Shown here: one piece after another, positions 53,776-62,446 of the stretch
Layout: every line of letters begins with the position of its first letter
Position numbering within the stretch: the first letter of the stretch is position 1
Origin: Selenomonadaceae bacterium
Lineage (GTDB): Bacteria; Bacillota; Negativicutes; Selenomonadales; Selenomonadaceae
NCBI GenBank assembly: GCA_017475745.1
Contig: JAFVEZ010000045.1
Location: 35,884-99,883 of the forward strand
Direction: 5' to 3'
DNA length: 64,000 bases
The notes under the pieces: generated by a model
Told to the model about the DNA's origin: nothing
Seen by the model: only the letters and a program-made list of their open reading frames with translations
The model's database searches: none
Translations under genes and position numbers: made by a program

Positions 53776-54765
53776 TCAAATTATCTTGCTGTCGCTACCT
53801 CTGATTTTGTCTGTCTTTCCGGCGTGGCTGATAGCATTTCTCATCTCAGTATCAGACTGTACATTCATCATGTTATAGTAGTCCATGACACCGATCTTGC
53901 CTTCCTTGAGAGCTGCTGCCATTGCGTGAGGAACTTCTGCCTGCGCTTCGACAACCTTTGCTTCCATCTCTTGAGTATAGGCTTTCATTTCCTGCTCTTG
54001 AGCTATTGCCATTGCACGACGTTCCTCAGCTTTCGCCTGCGCGATCTTCTTATCCGCTTCAGCTTGATCTGTCTGAAGCTGTGCTCCAATATTCCTGCCA
54101 ACATCAACATCAGCAATGTCAATCGAGAGTATCTCAAAGGCAGTGCCTGCATCAAGACCCTTTCCAAGAACCACCTTTGAAATCTCGTCAGGACTCTCCA
54201 AAACGTCAGTATGTTTCTCCGCACTTCCGACGGTAGTAACGATACCCTCACCGACACGGGCAATGACAGTCGGCTCACCAGCACCGCCAACGAGTCTGTC
54301 AATATTAGCACGAACAGTAACACGTGCTTTGATTCTCAGCTCAATACCATTCTTCGCAACAGCAGAGACCACCGGTGTCTCAATGACCTTAGGATTAACG
54401 CTCATTTGTACCGCTTCGAGAACATCGCGCCCTGCCAAGTCAATCGCTGCTGCTCTCTCAAAAGGTAGACCCATCTCAGCGCGCTGCGAAGCTATCAGAG
54501 CATCAACAACCTTGTCGACGTTGCCACCTGCCAAATAATGTGCTTCAAGCTGGTTGACATTTACGTTGAGTCCTGCCTTATTTGCCTTGATTAGCGGCAT
54601 CACGATTTTCGACGGTGGCACGCGTCTCATCCTCATACCAACAAGGGTGAATATACCAACGTGAACATCAGCCGCCAGAGCTGAAATCCACAAGCCAATC
54701 GGTACAAAGTGCAAAAAGACCGATGACATTACAATTAAAAGTATTAATGTAAAAATCAATTCCAT
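53776..54765 (-). CDS. floA: Flotillin-like protein FloA
   Basis: The 329-residue protein has an N-terminal membrane segment (about 3-40), an SPFH/flotillin domain ([65 protein letters not shown]) and a C-terminal helical, Ala/Glu-rich part ([40 protein letters not shown]). This is the UPF0365/YqfA group, which organises membrane microdomains. Normally it directly follows nfeD; here a FkbM-like gene sits between them. The ATG at 54765 is chosen behind AAGGTGAGG. Confidence 0.94.
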   Translation of the reverse strand: MELIFTLILLIVMSSVFLHFVPIGLWISALAADVHVGIFTLVGMRMRRVPPSKIVMPLIKANKAGLNVNVNQLEAHYLAGGNVDKVVDALIASQRAEMGLPFERAAAIDLAGRDVLEAVQMSVNPKVIETPVVSAVAKNGIELRIKARVTVRANIDRLVGGAGEPTVIARVGEGIVTTVGSAEKHTDVLESPDEISKVVLGKGLDAGTAFEILSIDIADVDVGRNIGAQLQTDQAEADKKIAQAKAEERRAMAIAQEQEMKAYTQEMEAKVVEAQAEVPHAMAAALKEGKIGVMDYYNMMNVQSDTEMRNAISHAGKTDKIRGSDSKII

Positions 54766-54799
54766 AAACCTCACCTTTAATTAAGGATTTTATCTAAAT

Positions 54800-55645
54800 T
54801 CATTTCCAGAAGCCAAGATTAATATCAGGTCTGCCAATATCACAAGCTCTATCTAAATTCGTAGGAAAGAATCTCTTTGACTCTTTGAATTTATATTTGT
54901 CCTTGCGAAGATATGTACATTCCATACTATTCGGCAATACCAAACCATTACGCATAATGCCCGGAGGTGTAAAGATAGGCTGTCCATTATTTGGATTTCT
55001 CAATATTGGGCTGGCATTATTGCCATGAATATGTACGAGTTGATGTGTAGAGTTGAGCTTATCCAGAGAGAACAATATCTTGTTTTCCAGTCCCGCTGGT
55101 TTTAAATCTTTGTTTAAAAACCAATGCATTTCTATAACAATTTGCGAAAAGTGATTAAGCGTATCAACATCTATATTTTCAAGTACTTCCCATTCATAAC
55201 CTTCAATATCCATCTTTAAGATCATATTGTAGTCATCTTGATGTCCATTTTGTTCGATAAGTCGCTGCAGGGTTTCCAGTTCAGGTTGATTAGAATTATA
55301 ATTTCCTGTTATGCCAGTCTTGAAGAAGTGAAAGGTTTCACGCTCTTCCGGCAACTTATCAATGGTATGATCGTACATGAAGATATTAATTATACCCCCC
55401 CCCCTAGCAATCTTGGAAGTAAAGTCTATATCCCACGAAATATCATCATTAATACCACAACTATAGGCCGTTTTGACATCTTTAAAGTCATTGACCATAA
55501 CATAACCGCCATCTCTATCTCTACCTACACGAATGTATTCATGATTTACAACGTCCATGATTGGCAGATGCTCATGAACTTGTTTTACATATTCGGTCTC
55601 CAACATATAATTCAAAACTTGAAGAATCTTTATATTATCTTCCAT
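54800..55645 (-). CDS. FkbM-type methyltransferase-like protein with an internal G10 tract
   Basis: A 281-residue protein with a class I methyltransferase core of the FkbM/Methyltransf_21 kind: VNHEYIRVGRDRDGGYVMV, YSCGINDDISWDIDF (SAM motif I), YDHTIDKLP, and MILKMDIEGYEWEVLENI. Such enzymes often modify surface sugars. Codons 102-105 (ARGGGI) contain ten consecutive G on the coding strand, placed between motif I and the next strand; loss or gain of one G would frameshift the protein in the middle of the fold. In this sequence the frame is intact. The gene separates nfeD from floA, 18 and 34 bases from each, and is AT-rich. Confidence 0.8.
   Translation of the reverse strand: MEDNIKILQVLNYMLETEYVKQVHEHLPIMDVVNHEYIRVGRDRDGGYVMVNDFKDVKTAYSCGINDDISWDIDFTSKIARGGGIINIFMYDHTIDKLPEERETFHFFKTGITGNYNSNQPELETLQRLIEQNGHQDDYNMILKMDIEGYEWEVLENIDVDTLNHFSQIVIEMHWFLNKDLKPAGLENKILFSLDKLNSTHQLVHIHGNNASPILRNPNNGQPIFTPPGIMRNGLVLPNSMECTYLRKDKYKFKESKRFFPTNLDRACDIGRPDINLGFWK
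55395..55404. repeat. Homopolymer tract, ten C on plus strand (G10 in the coding strand)
   Basis: Ten consecutive C bases are flanked by TATA and TAGC. It is the only homopolymeric C or G run of this length I noticed in the window and lies inside a methyltransferase gene, the typical setting for slipped-strand phase variation. Confidence 0.85.
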
Positions 55646-55663
55646 TATTTTAATTACTCCTCT

Positions 55664-56038
55664 TTATATTCTGCGAACGACGACACGGCTGCTCTCTGTG
55701 CTAATAATCTTAACGATATCGCCTTTTTTGACGAAATCACCCTCAGTGACCACATCAACTGGTTCGCCCTCAACAACCACAGTGCCGGCAGGCCGTAAGT
55801 CAGTGGAACAGACCGCAATGGCACCCAGAAGGTCGGATTTGTCTTTGGAGCCGGTATAGCCGTCTTTGTTGCGCTGTCTCTCACCAAGAACCAAACCATC
55901 AGTCACATCTTTCTTGTTAGAGCCGTAATTTTCAATGCAGGCAAAAGCAATGACGCCCACAAAGGCAATCGCAGTCACCGCATAGCAACCCAAGGAGAAT
56001 ATCATCGCGCTCATACTCGACCACAACTGAACTTCCAT
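55664..56038 (-). CDS. Short NfeD-like membrane protein
   Basis: The 124-residue protein has an N-terminal membrane helix (about 10-35), a charged linker and a C-terminal OB-fold NfeD domain (LLGAIAVCSTDLRPAGTVVVEGEPVDVVTEGDFVKKGDIVKIISTESSRVVVRRI). The N-terminal serine-protease domain of long NfeD proteins is missing, as in the short partners of flotillins. It should work with FloA, encoded one gene further on. AAGGTG precedes the ATG at 56038 by six bases. Confidence 0.88.
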   Translation of the reverse strand: MEVQLWSSMSAMIFSLGCYAVTAIAFVGVIAFACIENYGSNKKDVTDGLVLGERQRNKDGYTGSKDKSDLLGAIAVCSTDLRPAGTVVVEGEPVDVVTEGDFVKKGDIVKIISTESSRVVVRRI

Positions 56039-56136
56039 TTCTATCACCTTCCTCTGATTGTTGTCAATCGTTCAAATACCTTTCTTGATACTTTCGATAT
56101 ATATTTTGAGTTTCCTGCTTTTGTTGACTGTGATTA

Positions 56137-57300
56137 TCAAAATAAGCCGCTTGCCTTGACATTCTCAGCGACACGCCGCATATTTTCGGGTGACTGTACC
56201 AGCGCCATTCTCACAAATCCTTCGCCATTTGGTCCGAAGGCAGATCCAGGTGTAACCATTACTCCGGCTTTGTCAAGCAGTGCCAGTGTAAACTCTTCAG
56301 AACTCGCAAAACTCTTTGGAATTGCTGCCCATACAAACATAGTTGCCTTCGGCTTGTCTACCTTCCAGCCTGCTTCATTGAGACCATCAATTAATGCATC
56401 AATCTTTTCAATATAGGCGTTTCGAGTTGTCTCTATCACTGATTGAGGACTTCTGAGCGCAGCAATGGCGGCCTTTTGAATAGGTAGGAACATTCCATAA
56501 TCCATATTGCTCTTGAGTGTCTTGATATAGGATACAACGTCACGATTGCCCAGACAGAAGCCAATTCGTGCACCGGCAAGTCCGTAGGTCTTGGAGAGAG
56601 AATTAAACTCAACACCGACCTCTTTGGCACCTTTGAACTCAAGGAAGCTGCCGCAATGATAACCACCAAATACCAACTCACTGTAGGCGTTGTCGTGAAG
56701 TACGATAATATCATACTTCTTCGCGAAAGCAACCAATTCTTCGTAGAAGCTTTCAGGAGCAATAGCAGTTGTAGGATTATTTGGGTAACTCACAACCATA
56801 AATTTGGCGCGATGAGCAATGTCAGCAGGTATATCACTTAACTTGATTACATAATCATTTTCGATCTTTTGCGGCATATAATATAAGCCGGAACCTGCAA
56901 TGCGTGGACCATCAGCAAAGACAGGATAACAGGGATCTGGCACAAGTGTCAATTCACCGTCATCAATGAGAGTTAGAGAAATATGAGATAGTCCTTCCTG
57001 CGAACCAAGTAGAGAACAAATCTCCGTTTCAGGATCAAGATCAACACTGTAGCGGCGCTTGTACCAATCACTTACTTCATTTAAAAGTTCGCGGGTATCA
57101 GTGATTGCATAGACATAGTTTTCAGGCTTCATGGCTTCTTCAGCCAAAATCTTCATTACATGTTGAGGTGGTGGAATATTCGGAGCACCAATACTGAGAT
57201 CAATTACTTCACGTCCTTCAGCAATCTTTTGCTTCTTCATTGCCGCCAAACGTGCAAACACACCTTCGCCGAACTGCTTCATTCTATTTGCAAATTGCAT
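56137..57300 (-). CDS. Class I aminotransferase of the DapL/LL-diaminopimelate-aminotransferase-like group
   Basis: A 387-residue PLP enzyme. DLSIGAPNIPPPQHVM at the N-terminus, VSYPNNPTTAIAPESF, the Tyr-containing LHDNAYSELVF, the PLP lysine in EFNSLSKTYGLAGARIGF and FVRMALV near the end are present. The pattern resembles the DapL-like aminotransferases of Clostridia and Negativicutes, which may make LL-diaminopimelate or act on other amino acids. GGGGAAATGAT leads into the ATG; a strong promoter lies upstream. It is not linked to other lysine genes here. Confidence 0.85.
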   Translation of the reverse strand: MQFANRMKQFGEGVFARLAAMKKQKIAEGREVIDLSIGAPNIPPPQHVMKILAEEAMKPENYVYAITDTRELLNEVSDWYKRRYSVDLDPETEICSLLGSQEGLSHISLTLIDDGELTLVPDPCYPVFADGPRIAGSGLYYMPQKIENDYVIKLSDIPADIAHRAKFMVVSYPNNPTTAIAPESFYEELVAFAKKYDIIVLHDNAYSELVFGGYHCGSFLEFKGAKEVGVEFNSLSKTYGLAGARIGFCLGNRDVVSYIKTLKSNMDYGMFLPIQKAAIAALRSPQSVIETTRNAYIEKIDALIDGLNEAGWKVDKPKATMFVWAAIPKSFASSEEFTLALLDKAGVMVTPGSAFGPNGEGFVRMALVQSPENMRRVAENVKASGLF

Positions 57301-57356
57301 ATCATTTCCCCATTTCTAACATCAACATTTTCAAAAATAGTCCGATTTGCAAACCC

Positions 57357-57385
57357 ATTTTACCCAAATGTGAGATTAAAGTCAA
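57357..57385 (-). promoter_or_regulatory. Promoter of the DapL-like aminotransferase gene
   Basis: TTGACT and TAAAAT are 17 bases apart on the minus strand, 57 bases before the ATG at 57300. Confidence 0.65.
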
Positions 57386-57471
57386 TGACGAAACGGGAAA
57401 TTAATACTTGCAAATTCTAAAGAAGATGTTTATGATTAACAAGAGTATAATGATTTTAGGAGGAAATGTTA

Positions 57472-58239
57472 ATGGTACATATTGTTGGTGCAGGCTCAGG
57501 AGATGTAGAGTTAATTACACTAAGAGGCAAGCGACTTCTCGAAGAAGCTGACGTTGTAATTTATGCTGGATCGCTTGTCAATCCCGAACTTCTAAACTTT
57601 TGCAAGCCAGATGCTCAAAAGTACAACTCTGCTCAAATGACACTTGCCGAAGTTATTCACGTCATTGAACAGGCAGAGACTTCCGGATTAACGACGGTTA
57701 GACTGCACACCGGCGATCCAAGTATTTATGGTGCAATCCAAGAACAAATGGACGAACTCGAAAAGCGCGGCATTGAGTTTGATGTTACTCCAGGTGTGAG
57801 CTCATTCCTTGCTGTTGCCGCCACCCTTAAACAGGAATACACTCTGCCGGGTATCACTCAAACTGTCATCATCACACGTCACGGCGGACGGACACCTGTT
57901 CCAGAGCGTGAGCGTCTCAAGAATCTCGCCAAACACCAAACGACTATCTGTATATTCCTATCAATAAAAATGATCGCCGAGGTCGTCGACGATCTTATAG
58001 AAGGCGGATTCACGCCAAACACGCCCATTGCAGTTGTTGAGCACGCTTCATGGTCTGATGAGAAGATTATTCGCGGGACGCTTGCAACGATTGTTGAGCA
58101 AGTCAAGGCTGAGGAAGTAGAGCGAACAGCAATGATAGTTGTCGGTCATTGTCTTGATTCACATATCGAACAATACCAGCAGTCGCAACTTTACTCGCCA
58201 AAGTTCAGTCACATGTTCCGCAAGGCGAAGAGCAAATGA
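57472..58239 (+). CDS. cbiF: Precorrin-4/cobalt-precorrin-4 C11-methyltransferase
   Basis: A 255-residue tetrapyrrole methylase that methylates C11 in corrin-ring synthesis. HIVGAGSGDVELITLRG at the N-terminus, VRLHTGDPSIYGAIQEQ, DVTPGVSSFLAVAA, RHGGRTPVPERE and VVEHASWSDE are the CbiF/CobM signature. The second of two in-frame ATGs (57472) gives the better spacing from AGGAGG. It is a lone corrin gene; cbiB lies 27 kb away. It is convergent with the hybrid kinase gene. Confidence 0.94.
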   Translation: MVHIVGAGSGDVELITLRGKRLLEEADVVIYAGSLVNPELLNFCKPDAQKYNSAQMTLAEVIHVIEQAETSGLTTVRLHTGDPSIYGAIQEQMDELEKRGIEFDVTPGVSSFLAVAATLKQEYTLPGITQTVIITRHGGRTPVPERERLKNLAKHQTTICIFLSIKMIAEVVDDLIEGGFTPNTPIAVVEHASWSDEKIIRGTLATIVEQVKAEEVERTAMIVVGHCLDSHIEQYQQSQLYSPKFSHMFRKAKSK

Positions 58240-58259
58240 TGTCAAAACCCTCTTGAACT

Positions 58260-61200
58260 TTACAACAAATTGCGTTCCTTTGCTTCAGTTACAAACTCGT
58301 CGTATAGCTTCATAACCTTTGAATGATTTTCTTTGATGTAGTCAAGTTTTGCAGTATCCTTGTTGTCAAGATAAGCGTGACCTGCCATTTCGAGTTCTTT
58401 TGCCTGGTCTGATAAGATTTTGCCGCCAACACTTAATGCTCCGGACTTCAAGGCATGAATGAAGGTCGTATAATCTTTCCAGTTTTCTTCGTCAAGAGCT
58501 TTTTGGAGCTTCTCTTGGTTTTCTGACTTCTTGTCGCAGAACATCTTGACGAACTCTTTATACATATCTTCCATGTCGCCGCAATACTGCATACCCAACT
58601 CAACGTCGATGTTTTGAGTCTTGTCATCAGACTTCGGCGTTGAGTTTTCATTTGCTTCGTCGGCTTCGATAAAACCGCGTGCTGCAGCTTCCTTGACAAA
58701 TTCGTCGTACATTTCCATGGTCTTTGAATGGTTTTCCTTGATATAGTCAAGCTGCGAGATATCATTGTTGTCAAGATAGGCACGACCAGCCATCTCAAGT
58801 GCTTTTGCTTGATCTGACAAGACTTTACCGCCAACACTCAATGCTCCAGACTTCAAGGCATGAATGAAGGTCGTATAATCCTTCCAGTTATCTTCGTCAA
58901 GAGCTTTTTGGAGCTTCTCTTGATTTTCTGACTTCTTGTCGCAGAACATCTTGACGAACTCTTTATACATATCTTCCATACCGCCACAATACTGCATACC
59001 TAAATCATAATCAATATTCTGTGCAGCATCTTGTGAGGTTTCCGTTGGTGAGGTTTCACTATTCGTCGACTCAACATCAACACTTTCGATTGATTCTGTA
59101 CCGTCTGAGAGATTTTCTGTGATCTCTTCTTCCGCAGACTCTTCCTCATCAGTTGCAATAATCTTCTCTGGCGGCAGATACTTTTGTAACATTCTCTCAA
59201 GCGCCTTACTATCAACCGGCTTGGATAGATAGTCATTGAAACCTTTGCTCAGGAACATCTCTTTCACGCCGCTTATTGCATTAGCAGTGAGGGCAATCAT
59301 CGGTGTCTCCAAGTTCTTGCTATTCTCAAGGGTCTTAGAGCGCTCCAGAGTCTCAATGCCGTCCATTTCCGGCATCATATGATCGAGGAACACAACGTCA
59401 TAATGATGTTCGGCGAGTTTCTCAAGGCAGTCTTTGCCGCTCATACTGCGCGTGATTTGAATCTTGGTCTTCTTGAGGAGATTCTCCACAACAAATAGAT
59501 TCATGTCGCTGTCATCAACGACTAAAATTTCAGCATCAGGCGCAATGAAGGACTCGTGATAATTCTGCTGTTGTTGAATGAAGGATTCCGCGCGTGTTCT
59601 GAAGTCACCGATTGCTTCGTACTTTTCCACCTTCTGCGGCAGGATTATCGTAAAGGTGCTGCCTTTACCATATTCGCTCTCGACTTTTAGCTCACCGCTC
59701 ATCATTTTGACGAGTTTAATTGTAATCGACAGACCAAGACCCGTACCCTCAACGGTACGATTCTTTTGAAGGTCGAGTCGCTGGAACTTACTAAAGAGTT
59801 TCGGTAAATCCTCTTCCTTAATGCCAATGCCGGTATCAATCGAGCTGAAGTACATCATCGCGCTGCCATCTGCCATTCGCTGCCACGTCACCTTAAAAGT
59901 CACGCTGCCCTTCTGCGTGTACTTGACGGAATTGTTGAGAATGTTGACGATGACTTGGCGTATCCTCACTTCGTCGCCGTAGAGGACATCAGGTACACTC
60001 TCATCAACTTCAATCTTGAAGTCCAGACCCTTCTGCTCCGCTTTGAACCTCATCATATTGAAGATATCGTTGAGGACGCTGCTCAAGTAGTACGTCGTGT
60101 CGACAATCTCCATCTTGCCACTCTCAATCTTGCTGAAGTCCAGTATATCATTAATCAGACTTAACAGCGTTTCACCAGCGCTCTTGATGTTCCAGGCATA
60201 CGTTCTGACAGGTGAATCTATCGGCGTTTCTCTCAGAATCATCTCGTCCATACCCAATACGGCATTGAGCGGTGTTCTGATCTCATGTGACATATTCGCC
60301 AAGAATTCACTCTTCGCCTGGTTTGCACGATCCGCCTCGTCCTTAGCTTCACGAAGCTCGTCACTCTCAGCAACTTTCAACTCAGCGGTGAAGGAGTACA
60401 GTACAAAGATTCCGAAGAGGACGATCAGCAGGAAGAAGACCCATACAACAATTCTGTGTACGTTGAAAATCTCACCGACTGCTAGATTCCAATCGACATA
60501 ACCAATCACCACAAAGGAGTCTTGGATCGCGGAAGCAAAGATGATATAATTGTCGTCAATGCTAGGCGAATAGAGGGCGGCGGCGTTGTTGTTCGACATC
60601 TTCGCTATAATTCGCTCATAGCCTTTAGGGAGATTCAACCTCTTGTCATAAAATCTCTTGCCAATGCCAAAATCATTAGTCGGCACCACGATTTTATTAA
60701 TTGCAGTATCACAAATAATAATATCCTTGCTTAACGCGGTCTCAAGGTGAAAATATTTTTCCTTGAGCAGTTTATCATTATAAATCTTGTAGATCACAAA
60801 GCGAACATTGCCGTTGTAAACGACGGGTACACTCATCACAATGCCGACGCCCTCGTAATAGTTGACTAAACTCTCACCAATCATAGAACGCTTAATCTGC
60901 ATCTTTGCCGATTCTGGAAGAACGACACCCGATATTAAATTCAATGAAGTATCACAAATACCAGCAGTTATACCTGGTTCGCCGAGAGAGATTGACGATA
61001 TTAGAGAGTCTGGCGTCAAAATTCCAACTTCAAGCTGTTTGGCTTGACGATTTAGCTGGATTAGTTCGCCGTTGAATCTTTCGTTGGCAATTTGCGCCGT
61101 TATTTCTGCGTGCATTCTGACAAAATCTTCAATCTCACTTTGCAGCAGACTTTCCATCTTTGTCAGCACTAAGTAGCCTATCAATGTCAAGGCTGCTAAG

Positions 61201-61280
61201 AATATCACGAATCTGCCGACGAGTGTCAGAGCAAATCGGAAGACATTTTTTTTACCTGTATCAATTTTTTCAGTTTCCAA
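58260..61280 (-). CDS. Membrane hybrid histidine kinase with receiver and two near-identical HPt domains
   Basis: The 1006-residue protein has membrane helices at about 15-45 and 275-300 flanking an extracytoplasmic Cache-like region, HisKA (FLANMSHEIRTPLNA, His near 330), HATPase (DTGIGIKEED, GTGLGLSI), a receiver (VVDDSDMN, Asp in FLDHMMPE near 628), an acidic linker, and two HPt domains (IHALKSGALSVGG at about 807 and 942). Phosphate can therefore pass His-Asp-His and on to an unseen partner. The HPt copies differ at only a few residues. The TTG start lies inside the end of the BMP gene (11-base overlap), so the binding protein probably feeds the sensor. Confidence 0.92.
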   Translation of the reverse strand: METEKIDTGKKNVFRFALTLVGRFVIFLAALTLIGYLVLTKMESLLQSEIEDFVRMHAEITAQIANERFNGELIQLNRQAKQLEVGILTPDSLISSISLGEPGITAGICDTSLNLISGVVLPESAKMQIKRSMIGESLVNYYEGVGIVMSVPVVYNGNVRFVIYKIYNDKLLKEKYFHLETALSKDIIICDTAINKIVVPTNDFGIGKRFYDKRLNLPKGYERIIAKMSNNNAAALYSPSIDDNYIIFASAIQDSFVVIGYVDWNLAVGEIFNVHRIVVWVFFLLIVLFGIFVLYSFTAELKVAESDELREAKDEADRANQAKSEFLANMSHEIRTPLNAVLGMDEMILRETPIDSPVRTYAWNIKSAGETLLSLINDILDFSKIESGKMEIVDTTYYLSSVLNDIFNMMRFKAEQKGLDFKIEVDESVPDVLYGDEVRIRQVIVNILNNSVKYTQKGSVTFKVTWQRMADGSAMMYFSSIDTGIGIKEEDLPKLFSKFQRLDLQKNRTVEGTGLGLSITIKLVKMMSGELKVESEYGKGSTFTIILPQKVEKYEAIGDFRTRAESFIQQQQNYHESFIAPDAEILVVDDSDMNLFVVENLLKKTKIQITRSMSGKDCLEKLAEHHYDVVFLDHMMPEMDGIETLERSKTLENSKNLETPMIALTANAISGVKEMFLSKGFNDYLSKPVDSKALERMLQKYLPPEKIIATDEEESAEEEITENLSDGTESIESVDVESTNSETSPTETSQDAAQNIDYDLGMQYCGGMEDMYKEFVKMFCDKKSENQEKLQKALDEDNWKDYTTFIHALKSGALSVGGKVLSDQAKALEMAGRAYLDNNDISQLDYIKENHSKTMEMYDEFVKEAAARGFIEADEANENSTPKSDDKTQNIDVELGMQYCGDMEDMYKEFVKMFCDKKSENQEKLQKALDEENWKDYTTFIHALKSGALSVGGKILSDQAKELEMAGHAYLDNKDTAKLDYIKENHSKVMKLYDEFVTEAKERNLL
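58270..59019 (-). repeat. 405-base tandem duplication encoding the HPt domain twice
   Basis: The segments at about 58270-58614 and 58675-59019 align at a constant offset of 405 bases (135 codons). Long stretches are identical, for example around 58470-58570 and 58875-58975. The duplication keeps the frame and the phospho-accepting histidine in both copies. Confidence 0.9.
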
Positions 61281-62397
61281 TGACTTTCACTCCTCTGACG
61301 AGCCAATTCATATTCTTTTGCAGACTTTGAAAGCTGATTGACTCATTTGCGGTACACCTTTGCACACCATTTCTATCGAAAATTTCGCCGGCAAATATAA
61401 TCCTGCCGTTTTCGATTTCCCATCTTGCAGTATCTAAAAGCACTTGCTCACGCTTGGTGATCCTATCAGAAACTTTGAGATCAACCATTTGATTTGAGAG
61501 ACCAAATCCGTAAGCACCACCCAAATTGTTGCGTCGATAATAAGTTATCAAATCTTTGTACATTCTCTTCCAATCTATAGTTATTGACGCAATGCAGCGG
61601 GTGTTGGAAGGATAAACTTCATTAAAGGCGATAAAATCTATGCCTGCACGTTCAGCAGTGTTGGGGATAGTTTCGCCGTTTTGGTGATAAGCCAAGAAGT
61701 CCACGTGCTCTGCTTTGAGATTTTGAACAGCCTGTTCTTCACTTGAGGGCTTATCCCAGCCGCCTGTCCAATTTACTAAAACTTCAATATTAGGATTGAC
61801 ACGTTGCGCTCCGATTGCAAAGGCATTGATCCCTTGATTTATTTCTGGGTCTATGAACGGCGCAATATAGCCGATTTTATTCGTCTTGGTGTGAAGACCT
61901 GCCAAGATTCCTGCCATATATGAAACTTCGTATGACAGGATAGAATAGCTGCCAGACGACCACAGCGCAGAAATAGTCTCAATCGTGCAGAAGGTAATTT
62001 TGGGATAATCCTTCTCGAATTTTTCCAAGTCGTAGAGATGACAGCCGTTCGGTAAAAGAATTATAACTGCTCCGCGCGCTGCAGCTTCGTCAACCGCCTT
62101 CTTGCACTCTTCATAAGTTGGCAGCACATTCTCTTTGACGATCAGATCAAAATCAAGTTCAGTACAGACATTCTTTACAGCGAGATAATGGGAACTGTTC
62201 CAGCCTACTTGATTCTTTGTGCCGGAGATTATAAGTGCAACCTGTCTGCGGCCATGCCAAGCTTCTGCGCCGAATTGATAAATGGAAATGAAAATAGCTG
62301 CCATCAGCACTACGGCGACCACTGCATTTAAAATATAAAACCTTCGTGGAAGTTCTTCATCAGCCGAATGGGCGGGTAGAATTGTCTTTTTGCTCAA
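61270..62397 (-). CDS. BMP-family (PnrA/Med-like) binding protein with N-terminal anchor
   Basis: The 375-residue protein has a cytoplasmic tail and one membrane helix (about 22-44) and then a periplasmic-binding fold of the basic-membrane-protein family: VALIISGTKNQVGWNSSHYLAVK, VIILLPNGCHLYDLEKF, EVSYMAGILAGLHTKTNKIGYIAPFIDPEINQGINAFAIGAQ, NWTGGWDKPSSEEQAVQNL, GIDFIAF. BMP proteins bind nucleosides or related ligands. There is no lipobox and no BMP-type ABC transporter nearby; the gene overlaps a sensor kinase, so I infer a membrane-tethered ligand receptor. TTG start, five bases after AAGGTG. Confidence 0.87.
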   Translation of the reverse strand: MSKKTILPAHSADEELPRRFYILNAVVAVVLMAAIFISIYQFGAEAWHGRRQVALIISGTKNQVGWNSSHYLAVKNVCTELDFDLIVKENVLPTYEECKKAVDEAAARGAVIILLPNGCHLYDLEKFEKDYPKITFCTIETISALWSSGSYSILSYEVSYMAGILAGLHTKTNKIGYIAPFIDPEINQGINAFAIGAQRVNPNIEVLVNWTGGWDKPSSEEQAVQNLKAEHVDFLAYHQNGETIPNTAERAGIDFIAFNEVYPSNTRCIASITIDWKRMYKDLITYYRRNNLGGAYGFGLSNQMVDLKVSDRITKREQVLLDTARWEIENGRIIFAGEIFDRNGVQRCTANESISFQSLQKNMNWLVRGVKVIGN

Positions 62398-62446
62398 AAT
62401 CTCACCTTCTTCTTATAGAACTTTCACATCTCACTACATTTTACAA

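Noticed and set aside
53824..54538. Overlapping plus-strand frames (up to 140 codons) opposite floA
   Set aside because: All mirror the conserved flotillin gene and have no recognisable protein pattern.
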